This document shows positions 5,649 through 7,413 of a stretch of 7,413 nt of DNA, one piece after another (the first letter of the stretch is position 1; the number at the start of each line of letters is the position of its first letter). The notes beneath the pieces are model-generated. The model saw only the letters and a list, made by a program, of their open reading frames with translations. It ran no database searches and was not told where the DNA came from. Both the position numbers and the translations under genes were made by a program. This DNA comes from Gelidibacter sp035515035 (GTDB lineage Bacteria; Bacteroidota; Bacteroidia; Flavobacteriales; Flavobacteriaceae). Location of the stretch: positions 1 through 7,413 of the forward strand of contig NZ_DATJCA010000167.1 in the NCBI RefSeq assembly GCF_035515035.1. Direction: 5' to 3'.

Positions 5649-6916
5649 TGAAACTGCTCAACCATACCTCAAAATACCTCGCCATTCTTTTAGTGCCACT
5701 CCTCACTATTTGGGCATTTATTTTCTATTATGCCATGCTCGATGAAATTTATGACAGCCTGGATGACGGTCTTGAAAATCAAAAAATATTGCTGTTGCAA
5801 AGGTTGCCTACCAATCCTGAAATACTTGAACATACTGATCTCGATTTGTGGAATTACGCGATAACGCCCATATCAAAACAGCAATTTAAAAAATTTAAAG
5901 AGCGCAATTCAGATACTTTAATGTACATGCTTAATGAAAAGGATTTTGAACCTGTCAGGGTCTATGAAACCAGCTTGGCCTATAAGGATCAGTATTATAA
6001 GGTAAAGTTCATCACCTCAATGGTGGAAGAGGATGATTTGATTCAGGATTTGGTAGTCTATTTGATAGTTCTCTATGCCTCACTAATAATCACTATTGTC
6101 GTTCTAAATAACTGGATGCTTAAAAAAATATGGAGACCCTTCCATAGCTTGATGGCGCAATTACGCGATTTCCGAATAGAAAAAAACCATCATATAAAAA
6201 CCATGGATACTTCTATTGAAGAATTCCAACTTCTTAATACTTCCGTCACCACACTTATTGAACAAAGCAGAGCGCGTTATTTGGAACAGCAACATTTTAT
6301 TGAAAATGCGTCACACGAGTTACAAACCCCTTTAGCCATAAGCATCAATAAATTGGAACTATTTCTTGAAAACACCAATTTACCTGAAGATGATGTTAAG
6401 ACCATGGCTTCTATTTTGGACAACCTTGGCCGATTGACCAGACTAAACAAGTCTCTGCTCCTACTTTCAAAAATTGAAAACCGTCAGTTTATCGATGAGG
6501 AAGTGATTGATTTTAATCGTCTGACTGTCGAGATCATTGAGGATTTTGAAGATTTGGCTACCCATAAAAATATGGACTTGCATTTGGAAACGGTGGCAGA
6601 TTTGAATTTTCAAATGAATAAGGACCTCGCGGTCATTCTATTAACGAATCTCATCAAAAATGCCATTGTTCACGGAAAAAGGAATACTACCGTTACGATA
6701 GAAATTCATATAGACAACATCTCTATACGTAATGATGGAACTTTAGAGGCTTTGGATAGCCGCATTATATTTTCAAGATTTAAGAAATTGAGTACCAATA
6801 ACAAATCTACGGGACTTGGTTTAGCTATTGCAAAAGCAATTTCAGAAAAATATGGGATTTCCTTGGAATATTTATATTTGGAACAGCACGTATTTAGGTT
6901 GGTGTTTCCTAAGTAG
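5648..6916 (+). CDS. Sensor histidine kinase, partner of the OmpR-family regulator
   Basis: 422 residues, inner membrane. Membrane segment 1 is about residues 10-30 and segment 2 about 134-154. The roughly 100 residues between them form a periplasmic sensor with no family I recognise. A short HAMP-like linker (from WRPFHSLM, 162-169) leads to the HisKA H-box IENASHELQTPLA with the phosphorylated His223. The ATPase domain follows: N-box LLTNLIKNAIVHG (331-343, Asn334 and Asn338), a G1 region of the form IRNDGT (360-365) instead of the classical DxGxG, then IFSRFKKLS (374-382) and the G2 box STGLGLAIAKAI (387-398). The shortened G1 region is common in Bacteroidetes kinases and does not by itself imply loss of activity. 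It starts within the stop codon of the regulator. The signal is unknown; co-regulation with envelope proteins suggests an envelope or periplasmic stimulus. Confidence 0.95.
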   Translation: MKLLNHTSKYLAILLVPLLTIWAFIFYYAMLDEIYDSLDDGLENQKILLLQRLPTNPEILEHTDLDLWNYAITPISKQQFKKFKERNSDTLMYMLNEKDFEPVRVYETSLAYKDQYYKVKFITSMVEEDDLIQDLVVYLIVLYASLIITIVVLNNWMLKKIWRPFHSLMAQLRDFRIEKNHHIKTMDTSIEEFQLLNTSVTTLIEQSRARYLEQQHFIENASHELQTPLAISINKLELFLENTNLPEDDVKTMASILDNLGRLTRLNKSLLLLSKIENRQFIDEEVIDFNRLTVEIIEDFEDLATHKNMDLHLETVADLNFQMNKDLAVILLTNLIKNAIVHGKRNTTVTIEIHIDNISIRNDGTLEALDSRIIFSRFKKLSTNNKSTGLGLAIAKAISEKYGISLEYLYLEQHVFRLVFPK

Positions 6917-6954
6917 TCGTTAAAATTGTATTAAATACCAGCCATCCCATTTCT

Positions 6955-6990
6955 ATTCCCAAATGTTTTCAGATTTAAAGCAGACCTTTG
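6955..6990 (+). promoter_or_regulatory. SdiA-regulated-like gene promoter, third copy of the element
   Basis: 6955-6965 is ATTCCCAAATG and 6966-6976 is TTTTCAGATTT; after 6 bases comes GACCTTTG (6983-6990), one mismatch from TAnnTTTG, then 17 bases to the ATG. It matches the response-regulator promoter element in 20 of 22 positions with the same spacing. Eleven bases further upstream ATCCC (6944-6948) may be another half-site. It lies 38 bases after the kinase stop, so the next gene has its own promoter although co-directional. Confidence 0.65.
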
Positions 6991-7007
6991 ACATAGAAAA
7001 TATAATT

Positions 7008-7413
7008 ATGAGAAAATCCAGTCTTTTTGTTGGTCTTTTTGTTGCAATTTTAATTGGAATAGGAGTTATAGGTTTTTCCAGAGTGAGCCAAGCGAATGCC
7101 GAAATCACTGAAGGAAGTGATAACTATACGATTTCTGAAACTTGGAAATTGCCCGCAGAATTAAATGAAATTAGTGGCATCGTTTGGATTGATGACCATA
7201 CCCTTGCGTGTGTTCAGGACGAAAATGGTGTTATTTACCTGTATGACCTCGATGAAAAATCGATTACAGAGGAAATACCCTTTGCTGGAAATGGTGATTA
7301 TGAAGGTATTGCCCTTCACGACTCCAATTTATATGTGATGCAAAGCGATGGTTTGTTGTATGAAATAAAAGATTGGAGCCAAACTGATAGAACCATCAGT
7401 TCCTATCAAACCG
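7008..7413 (+). CDS. SdiA-regulated-family secreted protein, N-terminal part
   Basis: The first 135 codons are present; the gene runs off the right edge. The N-terminus MRKSSLFVGLFVAILIGIG continues to SRVSQANA, giving a signal peptide or signal anchor with a possible cut after Ala31. After it come the landmarks of the SdiA-regulated (YjiK-like) family: LPAELNEISGIVW, then CVQDENGVIYLYDLD, then GNGDYEGIAL and a short SDGLLYEI strand, all repeated beta-strand units as in beta-propeller-type folds. The family name comes from E. coli gene context, and the molecular function is unknown. Here the gene follows the kinase by 91 bases and carries the same promoter element as the regulator operon, so it is a likely target of that two-component system. 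No terminator is seen between the kinase and this gene, so some readthrough is possible. Confidence 0.85.
   Translation, partial: MRKSSLFVGLFVAILIGIGVIGFSRVSQANAEITEGSDNYTISETWKLPAELNEISGIVWIDDHTLACVQDENGVIYLYDLDEKSITEEIPFAGNGDYEGIALHDSNLYVMQSDGLLYEIKDWSQTDRTISSYQT

Overview
The window looks like chromosomal DNA of a marine-type Bacteroidetes, most likely Flavobacteriaceae. The evidence is low GC, almost no Shine-Dalgarno sequences, start regions preceded by A-rich leaders, several boxes resembling the Bacteroidetes -7 element TAnnTTTG, and protein families typical of that phylum (PepSY-like secreted protein, DUF2490 outer-membrane protein, a histidine kinase with a Bacteroidetes-style ATPase domain). 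Genus cannot be read from the sequence.

Left part (1-1961): the N-terminus of a DEAD-box RNA helicase runs off the left edge on the minus strand. Behind it is a complete luciferase-like flavin monooxygenase, also on the minus strand. A 490-base intergenic stretch follows and ends in a perfect (AAT)12 microsatellite directly in front of a small CDGSH iron-sulfur protein on the plus strand.

Middle (2093-3439): an AraC-family DNA-binding domain that has lost its N-terminal sensory part (TTG start, coding-like sequence continuing upstream to a stop), a secreted coiled-coil protein of unknown function, and divergently a 49-residue single-pass membrane protein.

Right part (3571-7413): this reads as one envelope-signalling module. 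An OmpR-family response regulator and its histidine kinase overlap by one base (TAATG). Divergent from them lies a secreted PepSY-like protein, followed after a strong terminator by a DUF2490 outer-membrane protein. Downstream lies an SdiA-regulated-family secreted protein that runs off the right edge.

The most notable observation is a shared promoter architecture. Upstream of the response regulator, the PepSY-like gene and the SdiA-regulated-like gene there is the same 22-bp element made of two 11-bp direct-repeat halves (ATTCC-type, then AGxTTT-type). In all three it is followed after exactly 6 bp by a TAnnTTTG-like -7 box, and 16-20 bases later by the start codon. The first and third copies agree in 20 of 22 positions; 15 of 22 are the same in all three. 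This is the geometry of a PhoB/OmpR-type activator site, and suggests that the regulator encoded here controls its own operon and both flanking secreted proteins. This is an inference from sequence only.
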